Shown here: positions 17,000 through 26,859 of the stretch, piece by piece
Numbering within the stretch: position 1 is the stretch's first letter
Layout of the letters: each line of letters starts with the position of its first letter
Assembly (NCBI RefSeq): GCF_019966495.1
Contig: NZ_JAIMIA010000001.1
Span: forward strand, 124,001 to 188,000
Direction: 5' to 3'
Length of the DNA stretch: 64,000 bases
DNA from: Tateyamaria pelophila
GTDB taxonomy: Bacteria; Pseudomonadota; Alphaproteobacteria; Rhodobacterales; Rhodobacteraceae
Made by a program: the position numbers and the translations under genes
Notes under the pieces: generated by a model
Database searches by the model: none
What the model saw: the letters and a program-made list of their open reading frames with translations, nothing else
What the model was told of the DNA's origin: nothing

Positions 17000-18034
17000 A
17001 TGGATTTCTCGCTTTTCGCTCATATGGAACGGCTCAGCCCGGATCAGTCCCACGCGGCGCTTTATGACGAATTCATCGGCCTGTGCAAAATGGCGGATGA
17101 GGGTGGGATGCGTGCGATCTGGACCGGCGAGCATCACGGGATGGAGTTCACCATCGCGCCAAATCCGTTCACCACCATCGCCGATCTCGCGCATCACACC
17201 AAGAACGTCCGCCTCGGAACAGGCACGGTCATCGTTCCCTTCTGGCATCCCATCAAACTGGCAGGTGAGGCTGCGATGACCGATCTGATGACAGGCGGAC
17301 GGCTGGAGATCGGGGCTGCGCGCGGGGCATACAGTTACGAATACGAACGGATGATGCCCGGATTGGACGCCTGGGAAGCCGGGCAACGGTTGCGCGAAAC
17401 GCTGCCTTTGTTGCGACTCTTATGGGCCGGAGATTGTGCGCATGCGGGTGAATTTTACACTTTCCCCGCCACCACCAGTGCGCCCGGCCCGACCCAGGCC
17501 GGTGGCCCGCCGATCTGGGTGGCCGCCCGCGATCCCAACAGCCATGCCTTTGCCGTGCAAAACGGTTTTAACGTGCAAGTCACCCCGCTGTGGCAGGGTG
17601 ATGCCGAAATTGACGACCTTATGGCCAAGTTCAACTCGGCTTGCGAAGACTTTGCGGGTCCGCGCCCCAAAATTATGCTGCTGCATCACACCTATGTGGC
17701 CTCCGACGCGGAAGACGCCGACCGGGGCGCACGGGAGCTCAGCCGGTTCTACAATTACTTCGGCGCATGGTTCCAAAACAAACGGCCCGTCAAACAGGGT
17801 CTGATGGAAGAGATCTGCGATGCCGATATCGCCGCCAACACAATGATGGCCGCTGAAACGCTCCGCCGCGATTTGACCATCGGAACGGCGCAGGACGTCA
17901 TAGATCGGCTCAAACGTTACGAAGATCTGGGTTATGATGAGTTTTCATTCTGGATCGACAGCGGCATGAGCACTGAACGCAAGCGCGCCTCTCTGGCGCG
18001 GTTCATCGACGATGTGATGCCGGCCTTTTGCTAA
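17000..18034 (+). CDS. LLM-class flavin-dependent monooxygenase (luciferase-like)
   Basis: A 344-residue TIM-barrel flavin monooxygenase of the bacterial luciferase family. Landmarks are WTGEHHGMEFTIAPNPF near 40-56, LGTGTVIVPFWHP near 70-82 and GGRLEIGAARGAY near 95-107. Relatives use reduced flavin to open rings or cleave C-N or C-S bonds (RutA, pyridine PyrA, alkanesulfonate SsuD). The adjacent flavin reductase is the likely electron donor, and the next gene makes an aldehyde dehydrogenase that could oxidise the product. The substrate is unknown. A purine-rich ribosome site (AAAGACAGGGG) precedes the ATG. Confidence 0.9.
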   Translation: MDFSLFAHMERLSPDQSHAALYDEFIGLCKMADEGGMRAIWTGEHHGMEFTIAPNPFTTIADLAHHTKNVRLGTGTVIVPFWHPIKLAGEAAMTDLMTGGRLEIGAARGAYSYEYERMMPGLDAWEAGQRLRETLPLLRLLWAGDCAHAGEFYTFPATTSAPGPTQAGGPPIWVAARDPNSHAFAVQNGFNVQVTPLWQGDAEIDDLMAKFNSACEDFAGPRPKIMLLHHTYVASDAEDADRGARELSRFYNYFGAWFQNKRPVKQGLMEEICDADIAANTMMAAETLRRDLTIGTAQDVIDRLKRYEDLGYDEFSFWIDSGMSTERKRASLARFIDDVMPAFC

Positions 18035-18051
18035 ACCAAGGACCCAAAGCC

Positions 18052-19530
18052 ATGAGCGATCTGCCCCACTATCCGCTATACATTGCAGGTGAATTCACCG
18101 CCGGGGCCGCAGGCCAGAAGATGGACAGCATCAACCCCGCAACAGGCGCGGTTTGGGCGACCTTCGATTGCGCCGCCCCTGCCGATATCGACCGCGCAGT
18201 GGCAGCAGCCCAAGCGGCGCTGGACAACCCGGACTGGCGCGACATGACGGCAACGGCACGGGGCAAATTGCTGTACCGCCTCGCAGACCTGATCGCTGAG
18301 AACGCGGGCGCGTTGGGCCGGATCGAGACAACCGACAGCGGGAAGCTGGCGGCAGAAACCACCGCCCAGACCGGCTATGTCGCGGACTATTATCGATACT
18401 ATGCGGGACTGGCGGACAAGGTCGAAGGGGCGGTCTTGCCCATCGACAAACCTGACATGCATGTGTTCACCCAACGTTTGCCCATTGGTGTCGTGGCCGC
18501 CGTGGTGCCATGGAACGCCCAGATGTTTCTGGCCGCGACCAAGCTGGCCCCGGCGCTGGCTGCGGGTTGCAGCGTGATCCTGAAAGCGTCCGAAGTGGCT
18601 CCTGCACCGATGATTGCATTCGCCCGGTTGATCGATCAGGTCGGCTTTCCCAAGGGCGTGGTTTCGGTGGTGACAGGCGACGCGGAGAACTGCGCCATTC
18701 CCCTGACCCGGCATCCCGGCATTGACCGGATCGCATTCACCGGCGGGCCGGAGACTGCGCGGCATGTGGTGCGCAATTCAGCCGAGAATTTTGCCGTCAC
18801 CACGCTGGAGCTGGGTGGCAAATCCCCCATTCTGGTGTTTGACGACGCTGATATCGATGCGGCTGCCAATGGCCTGATCGCTGGAAACTTCGGCGCTTCG
18901 GGCCAGTCCTGCGTCGCGGGCACGCGCGGCTTGGTGCATCGCCCGATCTACAACGCTCTGGTCGCGGCGATAACTGACAAGGCCAAGGGATTGCGCATTG
19001 GTGACCCTCACGATCCCGGCACGCATCTGGGGCCGCTTTGCACGATCGCGCAGGTCACCCGGATCGAAGAGACACTGGTGACGGCACGCGCGCAGGGAGC
19101 CAAGATTGCATTTGGCGGCATGCGTGCACCCGCCGGGGGTCACTATTTCAACCCCACACTGGTTCTGTGCGACAGTCCTGACGTGGAAACCCTCAAGGTC
19201 GAGATGTTTGGCCCCGTCATGTCGCTGTTGCCCTTCGACACCGAAGAAGAAGCGATTGCGCTGGCCAATGACAGTGATTTCGGGCTGGGTTCAGGCGTGT
19301 TCACCCAAAATGTCGCCCGCGCGCATCGGGTATCGCGGCGCATCCGGTCGGGGATCACTTGGGTGAACACCTACCGTGCGATATCTCCGATTGCGCCGTT
19401 TGGCGGGTTTAAACAGTCCGGCTATGGCCGCGAGGCGGGGGCCGAAGCAATCCTGGATTACACGCGCACCAAGACCACGTGGATCAACACCTCGGAAGAG
19501 CCGATGAGCAACCCGTTTGTGATGCGCTAA
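18052..19530 (+). CDS. Aldehyde dehydrogenase (NAD(P)-dependent)
   Basis: A 492-residue enzyme oxidising an aldehyde to the acid. The catalytic Cys287 sits in GQSCVAGTR and the general base Glu253 in LELGGKSP; the Rossmann motif FTGGPETARHV lies near 227-238. The start at 18052 has AAGGA upstream and gives the usual N-terminus. It is the last gene of the monooxygenase operon, so it probably consumes an aldehyde or semialdehyde released by the monooxygenase or hydrolase, as succinate-semialdehyde dehydrogenase does in pyridine degradation. Its stop codon overlaps the stop of the convergent EutA-like gene. Confidence 0.92.
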   Translation: MSDLPHYPLYIAGEFTAGAAGQKMDSINPATGAVWATFDCAAPADIDRAVAAAQAALDNPDWRDMTATARGKLLYRLADLIAENAGALGRIETTDSGKLAAETTAQTGYVADYYRYYAGLADKVEGAVLPIDKPDMHVFTQRLPIGVVAAVVPWNAQMFLAATKLAPALAAGCSVILKASEVAPAPMIAFARLIDQVGFPKGVVSVVTGDAENCAIPLTRHPGIDRIAFTGGPETARHVVRNSAENFAVTTLELGGKSPILVFDDADIDAAANGLIAGNFGASGQSCVAGTRGLVHRPIYNALVAAITDKAKGLRIGDPHDPGTHLGPLCTIAQVTRIEETLVTARAQGAKIAFGGMRAPAGGHYFNPTLVLCDSPDVETLKVEMFGPVMSLLPFDTEEEAIALANDSDFGLGSGVFTQNVARAHRVSRRIRSGITWVNTYRAISPIAPFGGFKQSGYGREAGAEAILDYTRTKTTWINTSEEPMSNPFVMR

Positions 19531-20240
19531 AGCAGATCGCGGGGCGCGCCATGCCCGCCCATCATGTGCCAAGCCAGCACAAGATTGCTGGACAGCACCG
19601 GCATGCCGAGGCTCTGCTCAAGCGGCGCGATCACATCGAGTGTACGTAAGTTCGTGCACGACAGGAACAGGGCGTCGACCGCAGTGTCTTGCACAAGGGT
19701 CGTGGCAGCCGCCATGATGGATGGCGCATCGATCGAGACCACCAAAGCCTCGTTCGGTTCCGCAAAACTGCCGAAGACGGGAGTTGTAATCCCTTCCGCA
19801 CCCAAAACCTCCCTGAGTCGTTCGGACACCGACGCGACATAGGGCGACAAAACCGCGAGTCGTTTGATATCAGCCGACCGACAGGCAGCGACCAGAGCCG
19901 AGACCGGCTCGGTGACAAGACGCGTTTCGGTGCCCTCACTGACCAGTTCCGCGATCCGCACGGCCCCGATCTGCGAGGTGCCCGAGGTACAGCCATATCC
20001 CACCGCATCAAAGCGCAAACCGCGCGGAAACAGCATCGCGGCGGCGGTCACGTGTCCGGCCATGGCGCACAGACTTTCGGGCGTCACGTCTTCTCCGGAC
20101 GGCACCCTTGAGACCAACAGGCTCACATCCCGCGGCAGCAAACGGCGCATGTCATCCTCGATGCTTTCGTCCGCTTGCAGAGCGATGAGCCCCAATTTGC
20201 GGCGGGTATCCGCAGCACGGGTATAGCGAAAGGCGTCCAT
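19527..20240 (-). CDS. EutA-like maleate isomerase/arylmalonate decarboxylase family protein
   Basis: A 237-residue member of the Asp/Glu racemase superfamily with two conserved cysteines, Cys84 (GYGCTSGTSQIG) and Cys195 (LSCTNLRT), placed as in maleate isomerase and arylmalonate decarboxylase. It is the last gene of a tight three-gene set after an M24 peptidase and a PLP lyase. The same three families occur together in ectoine utilisation (eutA, eutD, eutB), so EutA-like is the best short name; the reaction is not established. Only one base separates it from the preceding gene. Confidence 0.78.
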   Translation of the reverse strand: MDAFRYTRAADTRRKLGLIALQADESIEDDMRRLLPRDVSLLVSRVPSGEDVTPESLCAMAGHVTAAAMLFPRGLRFDAVGYGCTSGTSQIGAVRIAELVSEGTETRLVTEPVSALVAACRSADIKRLAVLSPYVASVSERLREVLGAEGITTPVFGSFAEPNEALVVSIDAPSIMAAATTLVQDTAVDALFLSCTNLRTLDVIAPLEQSLGMPVLSSNLVLAWHMMGGHGAPRDLL

Positions 20241-20241
20241 A

Positions 20242-21390
20242 CTAGAGCACAGGCAAACTGCGCGGGGCAGGTGTCGAAAGGTAGTCAGCGCCGGTTTGCG
20301 TCACGACGATGTTTTCTTCGTGCACCATCCCAAGCCCGTGTCCCACGTCTATGCCCGGCTCCAGCGTCAGCACCATGCCCGCCTCCAGAACCGTGTGATC
20401 ATCGGGGATCAACGACGGCCATTCCGTCAACTGCATCCCCAGCCCATGACCATAGCGGCCTGCATCCGACCCACCCGCACCGCCGGTCAATACCGCGTCC
20501 ATCGCGTGAAACAGGTCAGCGGCAGTCGCACCTGGTCTTGCAGCCTCGAATGCGGCATCACTGGCCTCGATCAGCCGCACATAGGCGCTTTGACTTTCGG
20601 GCGTGGCACGTTCAATGGCCCAATTGCGATCAAAATCGCAGAAGTAACCGTCGCGCACCGCCCCAGTGTCCAGCATCAGAACATCGCCCTTTACCAGCGC
20701 CTGAGCGGTCGCTGGCGCGATGATATCGCCATATCCTCCCTGCCCCGCCCCACCGGCAAGGTAGGACACCCAATCCGCGCCTTCCTCCAGACACAACATC
20801 TGAAATCTGCGAAATACATCGTCCAGTGCGGCGCCTTCCGCCGCAATCTCCGGCACACGGGCAAAGGCCCGGTCGGCAATGGCGCAGGTTGTTCGGATCT
20901 TGCCTATTTCGGCTTCGGACTTGACCATACGCAGCCGTTTCAGGATCAGTGCATCGCCAACGAGCCTGCGGCCTTCAACCGCTTGCCCAATCGCGTCCCA
21001 ACTGTCACGGGGCAGCCGCACATGTGTTTCCGGCCCGCTGGGGACGCCGATCCGCCCGCTGGTACTGACGCAGTCACGCAAAGCTTCGGCCACCAGTGAC
21101 ACGCCATCATCAAGATAATCGGGCGAGCGCCAGGTACGAATGTCGGTGATCCAGCTGGCCTGCATCAAAGGCGCCCCGATCGAAGGGATGACCGCAATCG
21201 GATCACCGGCAGCCGGGACAATCACAAACCAAGGCCGCGTCGGGCTTTCCCAGAACCGGGTCAGATATCCGGTGAAATAGCGCACGTCCGGTTCTGTTGT
21301 GAGCAACAGGGCCTCCAGCCCCGCCTCGGCCATCATGGTCTGAGCGCGCTCTGTCCGCACCCGGTATTCACTGGCCTCAAATCCGCTCAC
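20242..21390 (-). CDS. M24-family metallopeptidase (EutD/creatinase/Xaa-Pro type)
   Basis: A 382-residue pita-bread enzyme. The N-terminal creatinase-like domain (1-155) contains YFTGYLTRFWE. The catalytic domain carries all five metal-ligand positions: Asp in MLDTGAV and in FCDFDRNW, His in GHGLGMQ, and Glu in TLEPG and in HEENIVV. Relatives hydrolyse Xaa-Pro peptides, creatine or the ectoine ring. It starts at a GTG whose GTGA overlaps the preceding stop. The neighbours (EutB- and EutA-like) favour a small cyclic or amide substrate over a peptide, but the N-terminus does not look like a confirmed ectoine hydrolase. Confidence 0.82.
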   Translation of the reverse strand: MSGFEASEYRVRTERAQTMMAEAGLEALLLTTEPDVRYFTGYLTRFWESPTRPWFVIVPAAGDPIAVIPSIGAPLMQASWITDIRTWRSPDYLDDGVSLVAEALRDCVSTSGRIGVPSGPETHVRLPRDSWDAIGQAVEGRRLVGDALILKRLRMVKSEAEIGKIRTTCAIADRAFARVPEIAAEGAALDDVFRRFQMLCLEEGADWVSYLAGGAGQGGYGDIIAPATAQALVKGDVLMLDTGAVRDGYFCDFDRNWAIERATPESQSAYVRLIEASDAAFEAARPGATAADLFHAMDAVLTGGAGGSDAGRYGHGLGMQLTEWPSLIPDDHTVLEAGMVLTLEPGIDVGHGLGMVHEENIVVTQTGADYLSTPAPRSLPVL

Positions 21391-22433
21391 CCGTCAGGCC
21401 CTTCGGATAGGATTACCAGCACCCGGGCGCTTGCATCCAGGCCCAGCGTGGCGCGGTGCTCTGCGCAGGTCAGCAGCACGGACATTCCGGCACCGCCCGA
21501 AGGTGTTGTGGCAAAACCGAATGTGTCAGCCCGCGCAGCCCCGTCGGTGCCTTCGGCCTCGGTGATCGTGACAAAATCATCCGCATCCCGCGCCAATCCT
21601 TTCAGAGCAATCAGGGACGGCACTTTGCAATCCAGACGCCCCATGGCCGATACCGGACCCGTTGTCTCAACTGGCATGCCCGCTTCGATTGATGCGATCA
21701 GAGCGGGGGCGGCTTCCGGCTCGACCACCATGATCCGGGTTTGGTCGCCCCACTCCTGACGCGCTATGGCGGCCGCGGCGCCCGCCAATCCACCGACACC
21801 GGCCTGCAAGAAGAGATGTGTGGGAGGCACATCAATCTGGGCTAACACTTCGGCCATAAGGGCAAGATAGCCTTCCATGACGCGGTAAGGCCGATCCGTG
21901 TATCCGGCCCATGAACTGTCGGACAAAAGCACATGACCGCCCTGCCCGGCGGCTTGCATTGCGGCCTCCATGCTTGCCTCGTAAGTGGCCCCGCTTCGGA
22001 CCACCTCAGCCCCCATCCCGCGTAATCTGTCGGCAAAACTCTCCGGTACGGTTTCGGCAATATAGATTACGGCCTGAGCCCCAAAGGCCGCGGCACCCGC
22101 CGCGACAGACAGCCCATGATTGCCAGCACTGGCTGTGACATAGGTTTGACCCTGCGCGCGTCCTTCGGCCGCATCGCGGGCGATGACATAGGCGGCACCC
22201 AGGGCTTTGAAACTGCCCAGCCCCATGCGGCCGCGCTCATCCTTTATGCGGACCACTGCAACGCCGCTGGCAGCCGCCACTTCGGGTGCATCATGCAATG
22301 GGGTCTGTGCGGCGCGCGGACACCGCGCCAAAAGCGCCAGAGGCGCACTTGCGTCCGTGGATGGAAATGGAATATCGGCCAGCGCATCCCCGCCAAGGCC
22401 CATACCGCGAAAAGGGTTCTGCAATATTTTCAT
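21387..22433 (-). CDS. PLP-dependent ammonia-lyase (EutB/threonine dehydratase/DpaL-like)
   Basis: A 348-residue fold-type II PLP enzyme. Lys76 in GSFKALG is the Schiff-base lysine, SAGNHG near 108-113 binds the phosphate, and a glycine-rich GVGGLAGAA loop is near 220. The FKALG context and the opening NPFRGMGLGG resemble diaminopropionate ammonia-lyase, while the gene order resembles eutB. Either way it should remove ammonia from an amino acid. The start is uncertain: ATG 22433 gives a normal length, and in-frame starts up to 22538 exist without better ribosome sites. A 231-bp gap separates it from ugpC, but same-strand read-through from the ugp operon is possible. Confidence 0.8.
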   Translation of the reverse strand: MKILQNPFRGMGLGGDALADIPFPSTDASAPLALLARCPRAAQTPLHDAPEVAAASGVAVVRIKDERGRMGLGSFKALGAAYVIARDAAEGRAQGQTYVTASAGNHGLSVAAGAAAFGAQAVIYIAETVPESFADRLRGMGAEVVRSGATYEASMEAAMQAAGQGGHVLLSDSSWAGYTDRPYRVMEGYLALMAEVLAQIDVPPTHLFLQAGVGGLAGAAAAIARQEWGDQTRIMVVEPEAAPALIASIEAGMPVETTGPVSAMGRLDCKVPSLIALKGLARDADDFVTITEAEGTDGAARADTFGFATTPSGGAGMSVLLTCAEHRATLGLDASARVLVILSEGPDG

Positions 22434-22664
22434 GTCCACACCGTGCGTGAGCAGGGCCAACGGGGTCAATCCCCCGCTTGTGATCCGTTGGAAGGTAAAA
22501 TGCATCCGGATCGAGTGCGACCGATCCGACAGCACCAATGGTCAGTCTAGCAGCAGCGGCAGTGCGCCACATCGTTTTGAGAAGACCTTCGATGTATAGC
22601 GGGCGGCTTACCGCCAAGGTTCCAGGCTGACCGGAAAAGGGCATCCGAGTTTCTCGCGTTCACG

Positions 22665-23720
22665 TCAACCCGTGCGCCGCAGTCCGGTGTCCTGATCAAA
22701 CAAATGCCCCTTGCCGTCCTGCACCCGGAAACGGATCGTCTCGCTTTTGGCCCCTAGCAGATGCACCCCCGGAAGACTGACCGTAACAGCCTCGCCGGTT
22801 TCGGACATCTTTCCATGCAGGAGTGTATTGGCGCCCAGGGGTTCGGTCATGAGCACGTTGATTGCAATCGGACCGTTCTCGTCACGCTCCAGATGCTCGG
22901 GGCGGACTCCGAACTGGACCGGACCATCCGGCGTGTCTGCCTGCATCACCACCTGCCCACCGAGGGTCACATTCCCATCGTGAACAGCCGCCGCGCAGAC
23001 ATTCATCGCGGGGCTGCCGATGAATTGCGCAGCAAAAAGCGTGCGGGGCGTCTCGTACACTTCCAGTGGCGTGCCGATTTGTTCGGCAATGCCCCCATTC
23101 ATCACGATCATGCGGTCCGCCATTGTCATCGCTTCGACCTGATCATGGGTGACATAAAGCGACGTAATCCCCAGCTTTGATTGCAGCTCCTTGATTTCGA
23201 GCCGCATCTGCACGCGCAGCTTGGCATCGAGGTTCGACAACGGCTCATCAAACAGGAAAACCGCAGGTTCACGCACGATGGCGCGGCCCATGGCAACGCG
23301 TTGCCGCTGGCCTCCTGACAGCTGTTTGGGCTTGCGATCCAACAGTGGTTCCAACTGCAACAGCTTGGCTGCCTCAAGCACCTTGGCGTTGATCTGATCC
23401 TTGGGCAAGCCCGCGATTTTCAACCCATAGCCCATGTTCTGACGCACCGACATATGCGGATAAAGCGCGTAGTTCTGGAACACCATGGCGATGTCGCGGT
23501 CCATCGGTTCCTTGTCATTGGCGCGTGCGCCGCCGATCAGGACATCTCCGCCCGACACGGTTTCAAGGCCCGCGACCATCCGCAACAAGGTGGATTTGCC
23601 GCAACCGGACGGCCCGACGATCACGATGAACTCGCCATCCGCGATCTCGGCATCGATCCCGTGGATCACGTCCGTCGCGCCAAAGCTTTTCTTGATCCCC
23701 TTCAGGGTGACTGTCGCCAT
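22665..23720 (-). CDS. ugpC: Glycerol-3-phosphate ABC transporter ATP-binding protein
   Basis: A 351-residue CUT1 ATPase with Walker [10 protein letters not shown], signature LSGGQRQR, Walker [16 protein letters not shown] and switch His in [10 protein letters not shown]. The C-terminal TOBE domain spans about 240-351. It follows ugpE with one base between them and completes a ugpB-A-E-C operon, the standard order for sn-glycerol-3-phosphate uptake. The close match of UgpE and UgpB to their families supports UgpC over a general sugar ATPase. Confidence 0.92.
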   Translation of the reverse strand: MATVTLKGIKKSFGATDVIHGIDAEIADGEFIVIVGPSGCGKSTLLRMVAGLETVSGGDVLIGGARANDKEPMDRDIAMVFQNYALYPHMSVRQNMGYGLKIAGLPKDQINAKVLEAAKLLQLEPLLDRKPKQLSGGQRQRVAMGRAIVREPAVFLFDEPLSNLDAKLRVQMRLEIKELQSKLGITSLYVTHDQVEAMTMADRMIVMNGGIAEQIGTPLEVYETPRTLFAAQFIGSPAMNVCAAAVHDGNVTLGGQVVMQADTPDGPVQFGVRPEHLERDENGPIAINVLMTEPLGANTLLHGKMSETGEAVTVSLPGVHLLGAKSETIRFRVQDGKGHLFDQDTGLRRTG

Positions 23721-23721
23721 A

Positions 23722-24579
23722 TTATTTCTCGCTATCCACAAGGCCGCGAATAAACAGCCGTTGCATGCTGACGACGACGATCACCGGGGGGATCATCGCA
23801 AGGATGGATGTGGCCATGATGACCGGCCAATCGGCCACATCGTCACCCGACGGGAACATCTGTTTGATGCCCATGACGATGGTATTCATCTCGGGATCGG
23901 TGGTGATCAGAAGAGGCCACAGATACTGGTTCCAGCCGTAGATAAACAGGATCACAAAGAGCGCCGCGACATTCGTGCGGCTCATCGGCACGACGATGTC
24001 CCAGAAAAACCGCATGGGCCGGGCGCCATCGACCCGGGCGGCTTCGGCCAGCTCATCCGGGATCGTCAGGAAAAACTGCCGAAACAGGAACGTGGCCGTG
24101 GCCGATGCAATCAACGGAAAGATCAGACCGCCGTAGCTATTGAGCATACCAAAGCCGGCGACGACTTCGAATGTGGGCACGATCCGCACCTCAACCGGCA
24201 GCATCAGGGTCAGAAAGATCATCCAAAAGAAGAAGTTACGCCCCGGAAACCGGAAATAAACGATGGCAAAGGCCGACAGCAACGAGATGATGATTTTGCC
24301 CACCGCGATACCGATGGCCATCACCAGACTGTTGAACAGCATGGTGCCGACGGGCACGTTGACGCCGGAAAACAGCGCTTTGGAGTAGTTTTCCCAAAGC
24401 TGGTCACCGGGCCAGAGCGGCATCGGGGGGCGCACGATTTCAGGCTGCGTGACCGAAGACGCGACAAAGGCAAGCCAGATCGGGAAAAAGATCACCATCA
24501 CGCCGAGGATCATAAACACATGGGTCAGCCACAGTCCCGAGCCGCGTTTTTCGACCATCCCATGCACTTCGCGGGCCAT
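23722..24579 (-). CDS. ugpE: Glycerol-3-phosphate ABC permease UgpE
   Basis: A 285-residue inner-membrane permease with six predicted spans. It matches the known UgpE sequence closely in memory: [36 protein letters not shown], the EAA loop [31 protein letters not shown] and the C-terminal RGLVDSEK. This makes it the strongest anchor for naming the operon. It overlaps ugpA by one base. Confidence 0.95.
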   Translation of the reverse strand: MAREVHGMVEKRGSGLWLTHVFMILGVMVIFFPIWLAFVASSVTQPEIVRPPMPLWPGDQLWENYSKALFSGVNVPVGTMLFNSLVMAIGIAVGKIIISLLSAFAIVYFRFPGRNFFFWMIFLTLMLPVEVRIVPTFEVVAGFGMLNSYGGLIFPLIASATATFLFRQFFLTIPDELAEAARVDGARPMRFFWDIVVPMSRTNVAALFVILFIYGWNQYLWPLLITTDPEMNTIVMGIKQMFPSGDDVADWPVIMATSILAMIPPVIVVVSMQRLFIRGLVDSEK

Positions 24580-25460
24580 CAGTAGTGCACCCGTTTTTCG
24601 ATGAACTTGAACTGGATGATCGTCAGCAATCCAACCACCACCAGCAAGATCACAGATTGTGCAGAGGACGATCCCAGATCCTGCCCGACGAACCCGTCGG
24701 AAAAGACCTTGTAGACCAGAATCGTCGTCGATTGTTGCGGCCCGCCCCCGGTGATGGTGTGGATCACACCGAAGGTTTCAAAGAACGAATAAACCACGTT
24801 CACGACCAGCAAAAAGAATGTCGTGGGCGACAACAGCGGCAACACGATCGTCCAGAACCGGCGCCAGAAGCGGGCCCCGTCGATGGCTGCAGCTTCGATC
24901 ACCGAGCGCGGAACAGCCTGTAGGGCCGCAAAGAAGAACAGAAAGTTATAGCTGATCCGGCCCCAGGCAGAGGCGACCACGACAAGACCCATCGCTTCGC
25001 CGCCATTCAACACATGGTTCCAGTCATAGCCAAGTTGGCCCAGATACCAAGAAATGACGCCCACACGGGTGTTGAACATGAACAACCACAACACACCGGC
25101 GACGGCGGGGGCCACGGCATAGGGCCAGATCAGCATGGTGCGATACACACCCGATCCCTTGATCAGTCGATCGGCGATGACGGCCAGAAACAAGGCCGGA
25201 ATCATCGAGCACAGCGTCACGAGGATCGAAAAAATCGCCGTCGTGCCAAAGGCCGCGCGGTAGAATTTGTCATTCAGCAGGAATTCAAAGTTCCCCAGCC
25301 CGACATATTGAGAGGACAAGCCGAAAGGGTCAGGGATGAACAGCGATTGCCAGATCGCTTGCCCGGCAGGATAGAAAAAAAACACGAGGGAAATGACAAC
25401 CTGCGGCGCGATCAGTACCAAGGGCAGCAACCAGCCGCGAAACGTGACGCGTTTTTCCAT
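24579..25460 (-). CDS. ugpA: Glycerol-3-phosphate ABC permease UgpA
   Basis: A 293-residue inner-membrane permease and partner of UgpE. It opens [20 protein letters not shown], has six spans, and carries the EAA loop near [18 protein letters not shown]. The ATG at 25460 has GGAG eight bases upstream; a TTG one codon earlier is less likely. It lies 61 bp after ugpB with a strong hairpin between, the usual arrangement for keeping binding-protein mRNA high. Confidence 0.94.
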   Translation of the reverse strand: MEKRVTFRGWLLPLVLIAPQVVISLVFFFYPAGQAIWQSLFIPDPFGLSSQYVGLGNFEFLLNDKFYRAAFGTTAIFSILVTLCSMIPALFLAVIADRLIKGSGVYRTMLIWPYAVAPAVAGVLWLFMFNTRVGVISWYLGQLGYDWNHVLNGGEAMGLVVVASAWGRISYNFLFFFAALQAVPRSVIEAAAIDGARFWRRFWTIVLPLLSPTTFFLLVVNVVYSFFETFGVIHTITGGGPQQSTTILVYKVFSDGFVGQDLGSSSAQSVILLVVVGLLTIIQFKFIEKRVHY

Positions 25461-25481
25461 CAATTGCTCCTAGTCCTGTGT

Positions 25482-25509
25482 TTGGCGGGCCCATCGCAAG
25501 GCCCGCCAA
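25482..25509 (-). terminator. Intercistronic hairpin between ugpB and ugpA
   Basis: TTGGCGGGCC pairs perfectly with GGCCCGCCAA over an eight-base loop. It sits 12 bp after the ugpB stop and has no long U-tract, so it is more likely a stabiliser or partial terminator than a full stop. It parallels the hairpin after the other binding-protein gene at 6811-6837. Confidence 0.75.
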
Positions 25510-25521
25510 GAGCGTCTTGTC

Positions 25522-26832
25522 TTAGTTATTGGCGGTTTCGAAACGCCGCAACAATGCGTCGCCACGTTCCTTGGCGCTGTCCATCGCTTCCTGCGCAGTC
25601 TTATCACCCGACCAGATGCCCTCAAGCTCTTCGTCAATGATCCCGCGGATCTGATCGAACGAGCCGAGGCGCAAGCCTTTGGAATTGGCCGTTGGCTCTT
25701 TGGCGGTCATCTGGATGACAGCGATATCGGTACCGGGGTTTGCGTCATAAAAACCGGATGCGCGGGTGGCCTCTCCGGCCTCTGTCGTGATCGGCAGATA
25801 CCCGGTGTCCTGATGCCATTTCGCCTGCACGTCGGACGAAGACAGGTAGGAGAGGAATTCACCAGCGCCCTTGTACTCATCCGCCTCATGGCCCGACATC
25901 ACCCAAAGCGATGCACCACCGATGATGGTGTTCTGCGGGCTGTTGCCGACGCCTTCCCAATAGGGCAACGGACGCACGTCAAATTCGAATTCCGCTTCGG
26001 ACTTGATCCCGGCATACCCCGCCGAGCTTTCGGTAAAGAGTGCGCATTCGCCGGCACGGAAGTTCGCGCCACCTTCGTTGCGACGCCCCGTATAGATGAA
26101 TTTGCCATCGCGCGCCCACTCACCCATTGCCGTCAAGTGCGCAACCTGCGCTTCGCCGTTCAGCATCAACTCGGTGTCCAGACCGGCAAACCCGTTGTCC
26201 TGGCTGGCAAAGGGCACGTCATGATAGGCCGACAAGTTCTCAAGATGGATCCAGCTTTGCCATGCGGTCACAAGCGGGCAATCTTCACCACCAGCTTTGA
26301 GTTGATCCAGCACCGCGCCGACGTTTTGCCACGTGGACAAATCCGTATCGGGATCGACGCCAGCCGCCGCCATCGCGTCACGGTTCACCCACAAAACAGG
26401 AGTGGAAGAGTTGAACGGCAGTGACAGCATATCGCCATCCGTCGACGTATAGTACCCTTTGACAGCCCCGATATATGCATCGGGATCAAAGGTCGCGCCG
26501 CTTTCGCCCATCACTTCGTAGACCGGCCTGACAGCTCCTTCGGCGGCCATCATCGTGGCGGTGCCCACTTCGAACACCATCAGGATATGAGGCTGTTCAC
26601 CCGCCCGGAAGGCCGCAATGCCCGCGTTCAGCGTTTCCGAGTAGTTGCCCTTGTGGCTTTCGACAACGACATAGTCACTTTGACTTGCGTTGAAATCTGC
26701 GACTTGCGCTTTCACCAACTCACCCAGACGGCCCGTAAAGGCATGCCAGAACTGGACTTCAGTTTGCGCCGCCGCCGCGATTGGCGACAAGAATGTGGAT
26801 ACGGCGAGTGCGCCGAGCAAAGTTCTTTTCAT
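25522..26832 (-). CDS. ugpB: Glycerol-3-phosphate-binding protein UgpB
   Basis: A 436-residue periplasmic binding protein for sn-glycerol 3-phosphate and its diesters. A signal peptide covers residues 1-22 (MKRTLLGALAVSTFL, cleavage after AAA). The mature part has UgpB landmarks: VQFWHAFTGRLGELV, SHKGNYSETLNAGIAAFRAG, PFNSSTPVLWVNRD, and WQSWIHLENLSAYHD. The start at 26832 is fixed by GGAGG upstream. It is first in ugpBAEC, with a 15-bp palindrome just before its ribosome site and a possible Pho box about 190 bp upstream. Confidence 0.94.
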   Translation of the reverse strand: MKRTLLGALAVSTFLSPIAAAAQTEVQFWHAFTGRLGELVKAQVADFNASQSDYVVVESHKGNYSETLNAGIAAFRAGEQPHILMVFEVGTATMMAAEGAVRPVYEVMGESGATFDPDAYIGAVKGYYTSTDGDMLSLPFNSSTPVLWVNRDAMAAAGVDPDTDLSTWQNVGAVLDQLKAGGEDCPLVTAWQSWIHLENLSAYHDVPFASQDNGFAGLDTELMLNGEAQVAHLTAMGEWARDGKFIYTGRRNEGGANFRAGECALFTESSAGYAGIKSEAEFEFDVRPLPYWEGVGNSPQNTIIGGASLWVMSGHEADEYKGAGEFLSYLSSSDVQAKWHQDTGYLPITTEAGEATRASGFYDANPGTDIAVIQMTAKEPTANSKGLRLGSFDQIRGIIDEELEGIWSGDKTAQEAMDSAKERGDALLRRFETANN

Positions 26833-26844
26833 TGGTCCTCCCAT

Positions 26845-26859
26845 GCACCGTTACGGTGC
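26845..26859. promoter_or_regulatory. Perfect palindrome in the ugpB leader
   Basis: GCACCGT-T-ACGGTGC (7+1+7) lies immediately upstream of the ugpB ribosome-binding site. It is either a protein operator or, with too small a loop for a full hairpin, a weak mRNA structure near the start. Confidence 0.4.

Noticed and set aside
23485-24585. 366-codon plus-strand frame opposite ugpE and ugpC
   Set aside because: Rich in His, Asp and Arg, antisense to two clear transporter genes.
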